NCBI RefSeq assembly: GCF_004664715.2
Contig: NC_051070.1
Span: 47,688,456-47,752,455 of the forward strand
DNA: 64,000 nt
Direction: 5' to 3'
DNA from: Peromyscus leucopus
Lineage: Eukaryota > Chordata > Mammalia > Rodentia > Cricetidae
The position numbers and the translations under genes are program-made. Every line of letters starts with the position of its first letter. Position 1 is the stretch's first letter. Positions 24,231 to 35,664 of this stretch are shown here, in pieces. The notes below the pieces were generated by a model, which did no database searches, had not been told where the DNA came from, and was given only the letters and a program-made list of their open reading frames with translations.

Positions 24231-24527
24231 CTCTCCCCCTTCCAGATGCTTCTCTAGACACCCTCCCCTGCAGATACTCTCCCCCTTCCAGATGCTTCTC
24301 TAGACACCCTCCCCTGCAGATACTCTCCCCCTTCCAGATGCTTCTCTAGACACCCTCCCCTGCAGATACTCTTCCCCTTCCAGATTATCTTCTAGACACT
24401 TCTCCCTGCAGATACTCTTCCTCTTCCAGATGTTTCTCGGACACCCTTCCCTGCAGATACTCACTACCTCCAGGTGCTTCTCTAGACACATTTCCCTGCA
24501 GATACTCACCCTTTGCCAGATGTTTCC
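24231..24527 (-). repeat. 45/46-bp minisatellite across the exon 1 splice donor
   Basis: About six units share the core 'cctgcagatactc ... ccagatgcttctctagacac' on the plus strand. The three leftmost units are near-identical and 46 bp long; the units nearest the exon are 45 bp and more diverged. On the minus strand 45-bp units keep a frame reading EYLQG-VSRE-, while 46-bp units shift it and bring stops. The first unit contains the GTGAGT donor of exon 1. Confidence 0.85.
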
Positions 24528-24981
24528 GAAATTCCTTTTCTTTCAAATAAGTTTTCTCCTTCACAAACGATCCTTTAAACAGATACGCTTCCCTCTGCAA
24601 AAATGTTTTCTCATCCAGATAATCATCCTCCTCCAGATACTCCTCCTGTAGGTCCTCCTCCTCGTACTTCTTGTACTCCTCGTACTCCTCCAGGTAATCC
24701 TCCTCCAAGTACTCCTCCTCGAGAGATTCTTCCTCCTCCATAAGCTCCTCAGGCCCTAGAGACTCTTCGTCATCCATATACTCCTCAGACTCATCCTCCA
24801 GACTAGACAGAGATTCCTCCAATGAACTCTCATCCTCAAGCTCTTCACTATCCTGTCCCTCCGAGGAAGCCGAGGGAGCCGAGGGAACTGAGGGAGCCGA
24901 GGATGCCGTCTGTGTGGAGGATTTGGAAGCCACGGGAGAGCCAGAACCTGAAGATCCTGATGATGAAGTCTTGCCAGACAT
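24510..24981 (-). CDS. Erich6b: First coding exon of a glutamate-rich protein, probably ERICH6B
   Basis: Seen: an ATG at 24981-24979 (A at -3, acceptable Kozak context) opens 157 codons. Residues 1-40 are Ser/Ala/Pro-rich (start MSGKTSSSGSSGSG). Residues 41-135 are dominated by Glu with EEYLEEDYLEE-type repeats. Residues 136-157 turn Lys-rich (KTYLKEKEFRKHLAK). The exon should end at 24510, where the minus strand reads AAAGG|GTGAGTATC, a near-ideal splice donor, leaving one base of the next codon. Without splicing the frame runs 41 more codons into a minisatellite and stops (TAA, 24387-24385). Known: ERICH6B carries an N-terminal run of EEYL-like Glu-rich repeats before a conserved C-terminal part; its biochemical role is not established as far as I know. 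Inference: this is the N-terminal exon of the cricetid orthologue. An unrelated Glu-rich gene is possible but less likely given the SQTEW exon downstream. Confidence 0.68.
24600..24860 (-). repeat. Glu-codon low-complexity tract inside exon 1
   Basis: The plus strand is rich in tcctcc/ctcctc triplets, so the minus strand is GAG/GAA-rich. This is the DNA behind the Glu-rich EEYL repeats and is expected to be length-variable. Confidence 0.8.
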
Positions 24982-25039
24982 GATGAGGAAGCCTGAGCAG
25001 ACGCGTCCTTTCAGTAGCAGGTAATGTTACAATGTTACT

Positions 25040-27108
25040 TTACCATCCTGGAAGCCAAGAAAGGAATAAAACCCTGTTAGTAAGTACAAGCCCACCGATA
25101 CCATGGAAATCCACTCGTCCACTCAATTCCTTCAGTAGTCTCTTGAGGCCCTTTATGTGTACAGATGAGTGCATGGTGGTATGAAGACCTGCCTCTGTCC
25201 CAAGTAGAAGGACCAGAGGCTTCGCCCTCAGTAGCTGGTGGAGGGAAATATACCCAGCACAACAGGAAGTCAACAGGCAGGAAAGTGAAGGCATGGCCAG
25301 GGATTGGTGGTGTGACCACTAGAGAACTTTTGTATTTATTCAGTTGAGAAATACTGACTGCCACCATAAACAGAGGTGCACCATCCAGGCCCCTGCTCAA
25401 AGATGAGCTGTTCCTGGCTATGCAGTCAGCCCCTGTTTTCCAGGGCCTTCAGTGCCTGCCATGGTGTCTTCTGCCTGTAGCTGGGGAATGGAAGTCACCC
25501 AGTGAATTGGTTAGTTTCAGGGACTTCCTAAAGCTATTGAGTTGTTTATTTCCTGAAGTTTAAGAAGCATTCCTACAGGGTGGGATGTTCGCCTCCACTT
25601 AGAACATCCTGCACAGAGCTTCCTTCCAAGATGAAGTGTTTTGTCTCAGAGGCTGTTGCAATGAAACACCTTCACATATACTCACGACAGTCAATTTTGT
25701 ACATGCAATAGGAGCTCAGCAAAATCAATCGAATGAATGAATGAATAAATGAATGAGCAAAGAGGGTATTAGTCACATGCTAGGTGCTTTGCTTAACTTA
25801 CTTCCTGGTTGTGTGCATGTACTTGGTGAAGTGTGTGGCACTTTGTCAAGGTCGATGCTCTGGCATAAGGCCTTACACATTGCATAGTAAACGAAAGGAT
25901 GATGGATTTCCCCTCAGTGAGGTTTATTTTTAGATCTCATTTTTTTTTTATCCCAAAGTGAACATTCTTAGTTGTAATAAATAAAGAAGACCTAAGTAGC
26001 TATGACAAGCAAGCAAACAGAAGAGAATACTCCCTCGGCAGATGACTGGTTCAATACTAGACATAGAGGAAGAAAAGCCTGTTTTCCAGGGGAATGATCG
26101 GAGAGGCCTCCGTGTCTGGCTGCGGTTTTTGTGGGTTAAGAGCCTACAGGAATCTTTCCATAAACAGAGGGATGCTCAGCGCTTGAGTTCTTCCTTGTAT
26201 TTCTCACTGGGGCTGCAGCTCCATGACTTGCTGGAATGCCTTAGGCCTCGGAAATGAAGTGAAGACAAAGACGTTTGAAGGTGTGTGGCAACTGAGTCCT
26301 GGGAGCAAGGGAAAGGCATAAAGAAAGCAGGCTGGTTCCAAAGGGTGAACGGGTTTCTTTTATACAACGCATGTGGCCTTGGGTAGAAAGGACAGGAAGA
26401 TGGACAAGAGCATGGTGTGCTGACCTGGCTGCTACCAGTGTCCTCCTCCCACACCTCCTCTGGTCTACCTTTCTGACTGTCAGATCTGAGGATCCTGGGG
26501 AAACAGTGTGAGGCTTTCCTTTGGTCTCTGGCCCCGGGTGTCATGGCACCAAGAGGCAATTCCTTGTCACCACAGTACTGTGCCCGAACTCTCCTTGTCC
26601 CGTGGGCTGGTTCCCTAGATCTGTACCTGGCACACCCTCACCTCCTCACAGCACCTTCTTATCAAGCTGCCCGATCTACCATTCCTGCCCTGCTGGGCAG
26701 TTCTGATCCCTGCAACCCACTAAAGTTTCTAACACACTAAGGACTGCACTCAGTTGTGATTGTCTATTTTGTGTCCAGAAGGGGAGTCCCTGAGGGCAAG
26801 GACCCAAGTGCTCAGATCCCTATCCGACATGGGTCAAGTGATGCTAATTCTAGGATGTATAGCATGTGTGCATGGAGATTCCAACTTCTGAAGTTCTCCC
26901 ATCCAGCAGGTGGTGTGGGCACCAGGGTCTTCCCACCATTCTGCCTGTCCTCTGGTTGCGTGATACTGTGCCGAGGGCCTCCTAACACAGTGGTCAGGAA
27001 CAGCACCAGAGCCTGGGGCAGAGGTGACTGTGTAGCAAGATGGGTGACATGTTGTACTCCCACATAGAGAAGGTCTGAGGCCAGGGTCTTCAATTCTTCA
27101 GTGTTCTC
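25040..27108. other. Upstream intergenic DNA, no recognised gene
   Basis: No SINE and no CpG island are seen upstream of the Glu-rich exon, so I cannot place a promoter. A short (GAAT)n tract lies at 25731-25756. Confidence 0.45.
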
Positions 27109-27407
27109 AGCTTCCTCTTCTTTTCTTCTTCTTCTTCTCCTTCTCCTTCTCCTTCTCCTTCTTCTTCTTCTTCCTCTTCCTCTTCTTCCTCTTCCTCTTC
27201 TTCCTCTTCTTCCTCTTCCTCTTCCTCTTCCTCCTCCTCTTCTTCTTCTATTCCGCCCCCCCCCCCCCAGACAGGGTTTCTCTGTGTAGCTTTGTGCCTT
27301 TCCTGGAACTCACTCTGTAGCCCAGGCTGGCCTCGAACTCACAGAGATCCGCCTGCCTCTGCCTCCCGAGTGCTGGGATTAAAGGTGTGCGCCACCACTG
27401 CCTGGCA
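27109..27407 (-). mobile_element. B1 SINE with tail expanded to a 140-bp polypyrimidine array
   Basis: A C/T-only array of TTC, TCC and CTT triplets (27109-27252) plus a C run (27256-27268) leads directly into a young reverse B1 (acagggtttctctgtgta to attaaaggtgtgcgccacca). The long poly-Leu frame here is an artefact. Confidence 0.93.
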
Positions 27408-27409
27408 GC

Positions 27410-29032
27410 ATCTACTTCTTTCTCATCTGACTGAGCTATTCCCTCCCCCCACTGGTCCAAAGTCTTATTGCACCACCATCCACCACCATCCATTTTCGTG
27501 ATATTTCAGTCGTGAGTCTTAACCTTTAAGACTGAAAGCTAGCTTTCCAGCCCCCACCATCCATTTTCTCTCTCTCCCAGCCTCACTTCCTGTGTCTTCA
27601 TTAAAACCATTGACAGACAGAATGTCACAGAGCCCAAAGGACAGGGACTACAGGCCTCCGCCTTGCTGATTGTTGTCCTCAGCGAGGCGTGGGGGGTGGG
27701 GTCTGCCACGTCCATGGCATCCATGGTATGAGGCCTGTAACCCTCTGAGGGTCCTGATGGTAACCACTTCATAGATGAGGAAGCGGGGTTCGGTTTTGAA
27801 GGAAACCATGAGTGTTTGCAATCTTTATTTACAAATACCGAAAAATAAAAGCAGTTTGAGGATAATACTTGTTTTCTTCCCGAGGATCAAAATAAGCCAA
27901 AGTGTGTCAGGGGGTCTTACTCTGACATGTGTCAGGTTTTGTTTTCCTGAGAAAATTAGGCCTCGGACACAGTTCTTAGGATTATCTGGCTCCATGAAGC
28001 TTTTCAGGCTCCTGTTCCTGCTTCCCGGTAGCACCACTGAATCTCTGGGACCTCCCCACCCCAGCTCTTTGAATCTCTTTTCCTGGGCTCCCTGAAGCCC
28101 CTCCACTGAGACTCCCATCCCCTCAAGGCTTCCCTTCTCCAAGGGGCGATTAGAGAGAGGTGACATGTTTCAGGACATTTCTTATTCTCCAGAACCCTGT
28201 TATCTCCTAGGAATGTTCTAGAATTGTGTCCATCATCAGTATCAAACTGACGGGCTCAAATTTGCCTTGTATTCTCTTTTTATGAAAAAGAGATGTTTTT
28301 CTTGCTTCCGGGTTTGGGTTCAATCCTATTCCCCGCCACGACGTGACTGTGTGTTATAGGTTGATCGGCTAAACGCTTCCACATGCTCTGACTGTCTTTA
28401 TGTACCATGGCTGCTTGTAGTCACCGTCACCTCCCCTCAAGCATCTACGGATCAGAGAAATCAAATTACTCCTTCAAGGTTAGACAGGTAACAAGTGGCC
28501 ACCTGGGAGTGGACCCAGGTCTACTGCGGCTGAGTGCTGTGTTGCCAGTCATCATGGGGCTAGAGGGATATATTCTTGGGAGAAGGGCACTTCTTAGCGA
28601 TTCTTGCTAGCGTTTTTTCCCTGGACGCTGGCTTTAGTTCTCCCATGGCTGGCTTCACATGCCCTAGCTAAACAACCACCCACCTTGAGAAAGTAAGAGG
28701 GTGAGAGCAGGGGAGGCAGGAATGGTGGCTGTCTGTCTTTCACTGAACATCAACTGTGTACCTATAACAGAACAAGGTAGCTGCTTTGATGTTCTTTTTC
28801 ACTTAAAAATTTACACCCATCCAATAAAGAGGAAGAAAAAAAAAACAACCAGCAACAACCCAGAGGTTGGGTTGACCTACCTAGACCATGGCTGCTAAGG
28901 ACCACATTTGGGGTTCTGTTCTAGCTGTGTCTAATCCCAAAGTCTAGATAAAACATTCAGTTTAGGAGTAGATGAGTAAGATATGTAACAGTTCAAGCTC
29001 TTAGGGACAGTAGTGCTGCTATGTCCTCTGTA
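27410..29032. other. No recognised feature
   Basis: Unique-looking intergenic DNA. Overlapping open frames near 27775-28166 on both strands have no splice or domain support. Confidence 0.45.
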
Positions 29033-29409
29033 TTAAAACTGTCACTAAACTTGCAAGTCTCAGTGCTGTGGATATCACTCTATATAAATAAAACACTGAT
29101 GGCCAGTGACCAGACAGGAAGTGTAGGCAGGACAAGGAGAGAGGAGAACTGGGGAAACAGGAAGAAGGAGGGAGAGACACTGCAGCCACGGCCAGGACAA
29201 GCAGCATGTAAAGACGCCAGTAAGCTACCAGCCACGTGGCAAGGTATAGATTTATAAAAATGGGTTAATTTAAGATAAAAGAACAGTTAGCAAGAAGCCT
29301 GCCACGGCCATACAGTTTATAAGTAATATAAGCGTCTGAGTGATTATTTTATAAGTGGATTGTGGGACTGCGGGGCTTGGGGAACCTGGAGAGAAGCCCT
29401 CCAGCAACA
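29033..29409 (+). mobile_element. Endogenous retroviral LTR, family L, copy 1
   Basis: Shares aataaaacactga, ggccagtgaccagacaggaa, agcagcatgtaaag, tataagtaatataagcgtct and a TG/CA-like layout with the LTRs at 48467-48830 and 61069-61447. The left edge is approximate. Confidence 0.7.
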
Positions 29410-29645
29410 TCTCAGGGTGCTCAGAAAGTTACAAGACTCAGGAAGAGCCTCCCTAAGGCTGTATAAGGTCTCTGAAGAAGACTTTCTGAAGAAGAAGCTT
29501 TTGTGAGTCATCACCCACACTGGGTGGTCTTCCTGGTGACAGAGCTGGCTTTCTGTCACCCACGCTTCTGCAAGAAAGTCCCCCTCTATGCTTCTGTGAG
29601 TAATCCCAATAAATTCATTGCTTCACTATGCTAGACTGGGTGGAG
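29410..29645 (+). mobile_element. Possible second LTR-like remnant
   Basis: Abuts the LTR; contains cccaataaattcattgcttc, a polyadenylation-signal-like end. Family not recognised. Confidence 0.3.
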
Positions 29646-31005
29646 TAATTGTTTGGTTTGACATCAATGCCCTCTGTGGAATGAGTGAATATTTGCTCAT
29701 GCCTCCCCAGGAAAAAAAAAATCACACAACAGGAATTCCTTCAAATATCTAGAGGCTTTCATGGCAATTATTTGAAAGAACAAACGAATAAGGTAGACAG
29801 AGTTCCTACTTGCTAAAAAGAAACTCATTTACATGAAAACCCATCTTCAGTTAGAAGTTTACTAGACTAATTTTCAGGAACCCCTCTAATTAACCTTTTC
29901 AGACATCCCAAGCTATTAGCAACAAAGCGGGGTACAACAGGTGGCACACTCAACTTCAGACATCTCACTTTTGGACTGTGGTAGGTTGGTATTTTGGGGG
30001 TGTACCCTGTCCACACTACCAGAGTGCTAAGAAGCCAAAATTGAAACAGGGGCCAGCAGGCATCTGGCTCCTCACAAGTGATAGCCAGGGTTGGGAGGAG
30101 AAACCACGCGTCCTGGCCGGGCTCCAATCCAAATGTGTGATTTTGAACATATTCTCTGCTTTGCCACACATGACTCTAGGCTTTTCCCTCCTTCACAATA
30201 TTATAGATTAGCCATGCACCTAAGACTAACTCCTCATCTGAAACTCCTGTGGCCAATTGTGCTGTGGAATTCAGATACATTGTAAATGTGGAACAGCCCT
30301 AGAAAGGTCCAGGGTAGGGCTCCTGACTGGGTCTTATTTGTATTCTGCAGCAAGCATGCAAATCTTTACAATAAGTAGGATCCAAAAAGAACTTTATGTG
30401 GTCCCATGGAGGTTCAGGTTGGAATTTGCTTCCAGGTGAGCTATAATGGGTCAAGGTCACATGGTCAATTAACTTGCCCCAATTCCCCCAAAAGATTCAG
30501 TTTTTGGAATTTTGTGGGTGTCAGAATTTGTATAAAGGATTTTAATTCCATATGAACATTTCTTCGGCTGCCCTGCTGGTGATAAAATCTACGATGTATC
30601 TAACACCAAGTTCTTGATGGGGAATGCATTTAAATGTTTTCTCCATAGGGAAATAAAATCCACCGCATGGAGAAACGATTTGGACATTGCCATTTCTGGG
30701 ATCCAGTGTGGCTAACACAGAGGACAATGAGAATTATTCAAGACCACGACTGTGGAGTCTGTGGTTGCTGGAACAACACAAGGCAGTTATGCTCAGGGCT
30801 CAGTACTTACAATGCTGGGGAGAGCTGGATCCAAGCCAGGAGACTTCGTAGCAATGACAGCTGAAAGAAAACAGCCTTCTGGTTACTTATCTAGAAAACT
30901 GGGCACAGAACACTGTACTTATTAGTAATACTGGACGATAGATAATTTTTCTATGCTACTATTGAATGGGGTTTGTTTTAGTAGTACATATCACTTTCTT
31001 AAATT
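29646..31005. other. No recognised feature
   Basis: Unique-looking, AT-biased intergenic DNA with several open frames under 101 codons. Confidence 0.45.
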
Positions 31006-31009
31006 TCCA

Positions 31010-31335
31010 TGGTGCTTTGAATGAGAATAGCCCCCTAGGTTCATATGTTGTAATGCTTGGTCCCCAGTTGGTGGAACTGTTTAGGGTGGATTAGGAGGCA
31101 TGGCCTTGCTGGAGAAAGTATGTCGCTGGAGGTGGTGTATGATATTTCAAAAGACTGTGCTGTTCCCAGTGAGTTCTCTCTGCTTCCTGTTTGTGATGTG
31201 AGTTCTCAGCTGTTCCATGGTGTTATTCTGCCATCATGGACTCTAGCCCCCTGGAACCCTGATCCAATTAAACATTTTCTTTTATAAATTGCCTTGGTCA
31301 TGGCATCTTATTACAGTAATAGGAAAGTAACAAAG
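31010..31335 (+). mobile_element. Rodent interspersed repeat, class uncertain
   Basis: ggtgctttgaatgagaatag, gcttggtccccagttggtgg, ttaggaggcatggccttgct, ccaattaaacattttctttt and gccttggtcatggcatctta are phrases of a common rodent repeat. Confidence 0.7.
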
Positions 31336-31661
31336 GCAGTGTCCTTGGTCAGTAGCCATCTTTGAATGTCCAACAAGCAAAGCAAGCCCAGACAACTCTC
31401 TCGTACACCCATCCCTGTCAACATTCCATGCTCCAAGTGGTAGAATCAATGCCCAGACATTGCAGAGAATTCACGAGAATGCCACTGCATAATTTAAGGT
31501 TCTTAGGGAAGCAGAATATTCAACATTTGCCAGCCATCCCGGGAACTAGCGGAGTTAGATAAATGCCATTCTTTTCAGTGATGACATGCTTTGCAAAGAA
31601 GAGTTTTGGCAGTTGCTGAGATTTAAAAAAAAAAAAAGCAAGCATCATGGAAAAGTCACTA

Positions 31662-31878
31662 TGGAAGGATGGCTCAGTGGTTAAGAACCCTTACTGCTCT
31701 TTCAGAGGACAAAAGTTCAGTTCCCAGCACACACATTGAGCGACTCACAGCCACCTGTCACTCCATCCCCGGGGGATCTGGTGTCCTTTTCTGGCCTTCT
31801 TGGGTACCTAGACACACACATAGAAAACACCCTTCAAATACATGCACATCAACAGAAATAAAAATAAATCTTAAAAAA
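31662..31878 (+). mobile_element. B2/B3-family SINE
   Basis: ggaaggatggctcagtggtt, tcagttcccagcac, ggtgtccttttctggcctt and an A-rich tail aataaaaataaatctta. Confidence 0.88.
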
Positions 31879-31885
31879 ATTTAGT

Positions 31886-31985
31886 ATGCCCAGAGTGGTG
31901 AACGACTTTAATACTGTTACTTGGGATGCAGGGAGAGGTGGATCTCTGTGAGCTTAAGGCCAACTGGTCTCCCATAATGAGATTC
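31886..31985 (+). mobile_element. Truncated B1-like SINE
   Basis: gtggtgaacgactttaatac, ggtggatctctgtgagctta and aggccaactggtct in forward orientation. Confidence 0.65.
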
Positions 31986-32034
31986 CTTGGGTGTAAATAC
32001 TATGTGCATTTGTGCATATTCACATGTGTGTGAG

Positions 32035-32342
32035 TACACATGTGTGGGAGCATGTACACACATGTGATGTGTGCGTAGAGGCTAGAGGATAATCTTAGGT
32101 GCCATCTGTCAATCTTGTTTTTGAGGTAGAGTTTCTCACTGGCCTGGAACTGACCAAGTAAGTTAGGCTAGGTGCCCATTGAACCCCATGGGCCTGCCTA
32201 TGCCTACCTCTCCCAACCCTGGGATTATAAGTACATGCCATCATGACCAGATTTGATTTGATTTTTTTCAATGTGGCTTCTGAGTATTGAACTCTAGCCT
32301 TAGTACTTGCCTTCCAAGCATGCTACCGACTGAGCCAGCCCC
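32035..32342 (-). mobile_element. B4-family composite SINE
   Basis: ttgaggtagagtttctcact, ccctgggattataagtacat and gcatgctaccgactgagcca: a reverse B1-like half followed by a reverse tRNA-like half. Confidence 0.7.
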
Positions 32343-32546
32343 CTGGATATAGCTGCTTAAGAAACAGAACTTTAGAGATTCTCTGTTGTAAGAGGCAGCT
32401 GTAAAAATTTCACTGAGATAGAATCTCAGAATTCACTGTGTGTGTATTCAGATGGGGAAATGTGATAACCCTTGATTGTCCTTTTGTCCTTCCAAACCAC
32501 TCAGTATGCCCTTCTCACCTGTCTCCTCCAAAACACCCAGGATCTT

Positions 32547-32587
32547 CCACCACCACCACCCCCACCACCACCACCACCACCACCACG
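32547..32587 (+). repeat. (CAC)n microsatellite
   Basis: About thirteen CCA/CAC triplets with one CCC interruption; open on all frames. Confidence 0.93.
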
Positions 32588-33185
32588 ACGACTCGATCAC
32601 CAGCACCATCCAATACACTTTTCTACACTGGTCTCTCTGCTTCGACTCTTGTCCTCCACAAGTCAGAGGTGGACTTTAAAAACAGAAGTTAGGTCCTGCT
32701 GCTCCTTGCTTCAAGTCTCCCCCATGTCTTCCACCTCCAAGGCTGGCCAAGGTTGGTCTTGTTCCTTGGTACCTACTTTCCTGGGAGCCATTCTCCCCCT
32801 GCCGCAGTCTGTTTCCACCCCAGGTGTGTGCAAGTCCTCCCTGTCTGGAGAAGTTTGTGTCTCCTTAAAGATTTCCACGTGCTTGCTTCAGCGCAGACGT
32901 ATCTTCTCAGGGAGGCTGCCCCTCAGTAGTTCATTCGAATCCGGTCATCTCCTCCTGGTCCCTGCACATCTCGTCAGGTTTAATTTTCTTTGAAACACAC
33001 GTCACTCTTGAAAGTGTCATGTTTACGGGCCCATGCAGTCAGGACTAGCAACCTTGCTTTCTTGTTCCCATTGTTATTTTTCACCACTTAAACAGGGCCC
33101 AGAGCACGGTCGGGGTGTGACAAGAACTTCTCAGAAAGAGTAAGGGAGGAGTGATCTTGGAGGGTTGTTGTTTGGGTCACTTGCT

Positions 33186-33217
33186 GGGTGGCGGGGGTAG
33201 GTTGGGGTGGTGGGGGA
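33186..33217 (+). other. Potential G-quadruplex
   Basis: GGG, GGGGG, GGGG and GGGGG runs separated by loops of four to six bases satisfy the G3+N1-7 rule on the plus strand. Confidence 0.6.
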
Positions 33218-33289
33218 GAACCCCAAGGTGCACCTGGGAGGAGGGAGCCAGTGATCGCAACTCGGCTGATTTATAAACAGAAGATCATT

Positions 33290-33573
33290 TAGTCAAGGAC
33301 AAGGTTTCATATGTATCTATCTAGCAAGGCTCGGCAGCTAGTTACCACGTATGAACCCCATGTTCCCAAGCACTATTGATGTTTCATCATAAGCAATTAT
33401 ATTAAATTGCCTACTTACTACAGCAGCTTTATCTTATTATTTGCTATTCTTCCTGCCAGGCAAGCTCTCTTTGTCTTTCCTTCCCCTCCCCCTTCTTTCT
33501 CTCTTTATTTAAAGAAACTGAGACAAAGACTTAAAAAGGAACCTTTTGTTCCTGCGGCATTAAACCAAAACAA

Positions 33574-33606
<33 letters not shown>

Positions 33607-33960
33607 TGCCCAGCCTCGGCTTGCTGACCGTGTGCTTTTTCAGCGGTGAATCCGGGAAGGGCGCGTGGCAGAGCGGTGATAGGAACAGGTGCAGAATTAT
33701 TCAACATCTCTGGGCGACAGCAGTGGGGATTAAACAGGGCTTTCTTTAATAAGATTAATTCCGAAATATGAAGCGCAGTTTGGCATATCCCCAAAGATAC
33801 AAGGCATTTGTATCTATATAAGATTAAAGGAGCTTTCACATAAAGCAATTTTCTTTTTCAACATCAAAGAGCTGCTTCCAAGAGGCCGCTTGAAGGAGGC
33901 GCGCGGCGACCGGCACGGTGATGCGCACGGCTTTATGGGAAGGCAGTTTGCTCGGCTAGC
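33290..33960. promoter_or_regulatory. Candidate conserved regulatory block with (CCG)n
   Basis: Repeat-free. An A/T-rich half (gcaattatattaaattgcct, taagattaattccgaaatat) alternates with a CpG-bearing half that holds a CCG triplet array at 33576-33608 and gaggcgcgcggcgaccggca at 33896. The mix resembles deeply conserved developmental enhancers. No conserved protein is recognisable in the 80-codon plus frame or the 105-codon minus frame over it. This is inference only. Confidence 0.4.
33576..33608 (+). repeat. (CCG)n trinucleotide array
   Basis: About nine CCG units; encodes poly-Ala or poly-Arg in overlapping frames. Confidence 0.92.
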
Positions 33961-35655
33961 AATTGTATCTGTGCCTTTCCCTCACCGGGACATGCGGGCG
34001 CATTGTTCCCCGGATCACAGGATTACAGAAGAAGGGAAGCCATGGGTCAGGAATCAAGTCCACAAACACCCCAGACAGGTGGCTCCCTGGTGATAAAACA
34101 TTGCATTTCCAGAGACAGAGGCTCAGTACCCTGGGAGGGAGGTGGTTCTAACAAACAATAAATAATGACCCTGAAGCTGGGAATAACAGTGACAGCAAAG
34201 ATCACAGCCACCATCTATGTGTCAAGACTCTGCACTTAGCGAATAACAAACAGCCGAGCCGGCTACCTCTAACTGTCCCTTGGGTCTGCAGCCCGTGGCG
34301 GGCCCTGGGTCCACTCCACGGCCTCACACAGCACCAATGCTCTGCTCTGAGCTGCAGATACTTGGAGTAGCTTTTATTTGCTCCCTCTGTTCCTTTTGTC
34401 GTCCTGACCTACATTCACGTTTGCCTTTTGATCCCAACACAGGTATTTACAGGAACTGGCCTCTCCCTGCAGCTGGCTGGGTTTGCCTCACCCACCCAAC
34501 CTGCTCAAAACCTTGTTAATCGGTCCCGACCTAACTGAAAATGATGAGCTGCCAGGTTCCCTCCTAGCCTCCACACGCACCCCCTTCCCCCAATCCCCAT
34601 CTTATTTTCCTCTTTCTTTCTTCAGATGTTTCTTGCAGGTGTTTCCCACGCCAGACACTGTGTTGGTGGCTGGGACTCTACAATGACCAAAGGCACACCT
34701 GCTGGTGAACGCCGAGAAAGCCGCTTGCTTACGAAGCTTATTATGTTTATTAAGTATAAATTAAAATACAGCATAGTGCAATTCTAAAATGAATGAAAAA
34801 AAATAATTCTACCATGAGTTGAAATCATAATATTTGCAAAAGGAGATGCTGGGCAGCCAGCGGAGAGCCAGCCCCAGCTCTGGCTTCTGGGGCCTGAGCC
34901 AACCTGGGAAGTGCAGTCTCTGCTCAAGTTAAAAAGCTTGCCAGAGGCTGCCCCAGGGGAGCTCCTTTATGGAAGGGGCTAGGCTGCTACTGCCCAGTGT
35001 CCTAGCCTTTCCCCTCCCTCTCTCTGCCTGACCAAGGCTTCCAGAAGAGTCAAGAGCAGCTGACTTGTCCAAGGAGACAGTAACAGAAAAACGCATCCAC
35101 TAGGAAAGTAGGACCGGAGCAGAGCGGGCTTCCCCTTCTTCAGCCCCATGTTCCATGGACCTCCAGCCTGCTGGATGCTGGCCTCCACATTCAAGGAAGG
35201 TTTTTCTTATTTACTTCACTGGTTCACATGTAGATCTTCTGTGGGAACATCCTCACAGACAGACACAGAATACCATCCCCAGGTATTTTTCAATCCAGGA
35301 CAGAGGGATTGTGTAGAATGAAATTAGCCTCTCATTTTTGGTGGGGCAGGAAGAACACAGGCAGGTGTTTCTAGACATTCTGAGCTATGCCTCCCAAGAG
35401 TGAATGGGCCAAATAGTCAAACCAGGGCTAGTTTGATCCACACCGTTGGCTGAGATCTAGGAAGGGTGAAGGATTTCCTGCTCAGGGCCCTCTGAATGGA
35501 CATATTAGGAGAGAGAGGAGGTAGGGCTTCTCCATGACTCAGTGCAAAGGAAGCTTCGAGCTGAGGTAGATAATTGTGGGATGTCTTTCAGTTGAGTTGG
35601 GGACATCAGACAAGCCAGTTAATGAAAAACTCCTCCTGCCTCTTGCCTGTCAGAC
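33961..35655. other. No recognised feature
   Basis: Repeat-free; moderately GC-rich to 34.1 kb, then ordinary intergenic composition. Confidence 0.45.
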
Positions 35656-35664
35656 TTGATGTGC

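Noticed and set aside
24300..24509. 69-codon minus-strand frame with ICREKCLE repeats
   Set aside because: It is a shifted-frame reading of the minisatellite next to exon 1.
25040..25120. 5' untranslated exon with donor GGATG|GTAAAG upstream of the ATG
   Set aside because: The implied intron to the ATG would be under about 80 bp, too short to be credible without transcript data.
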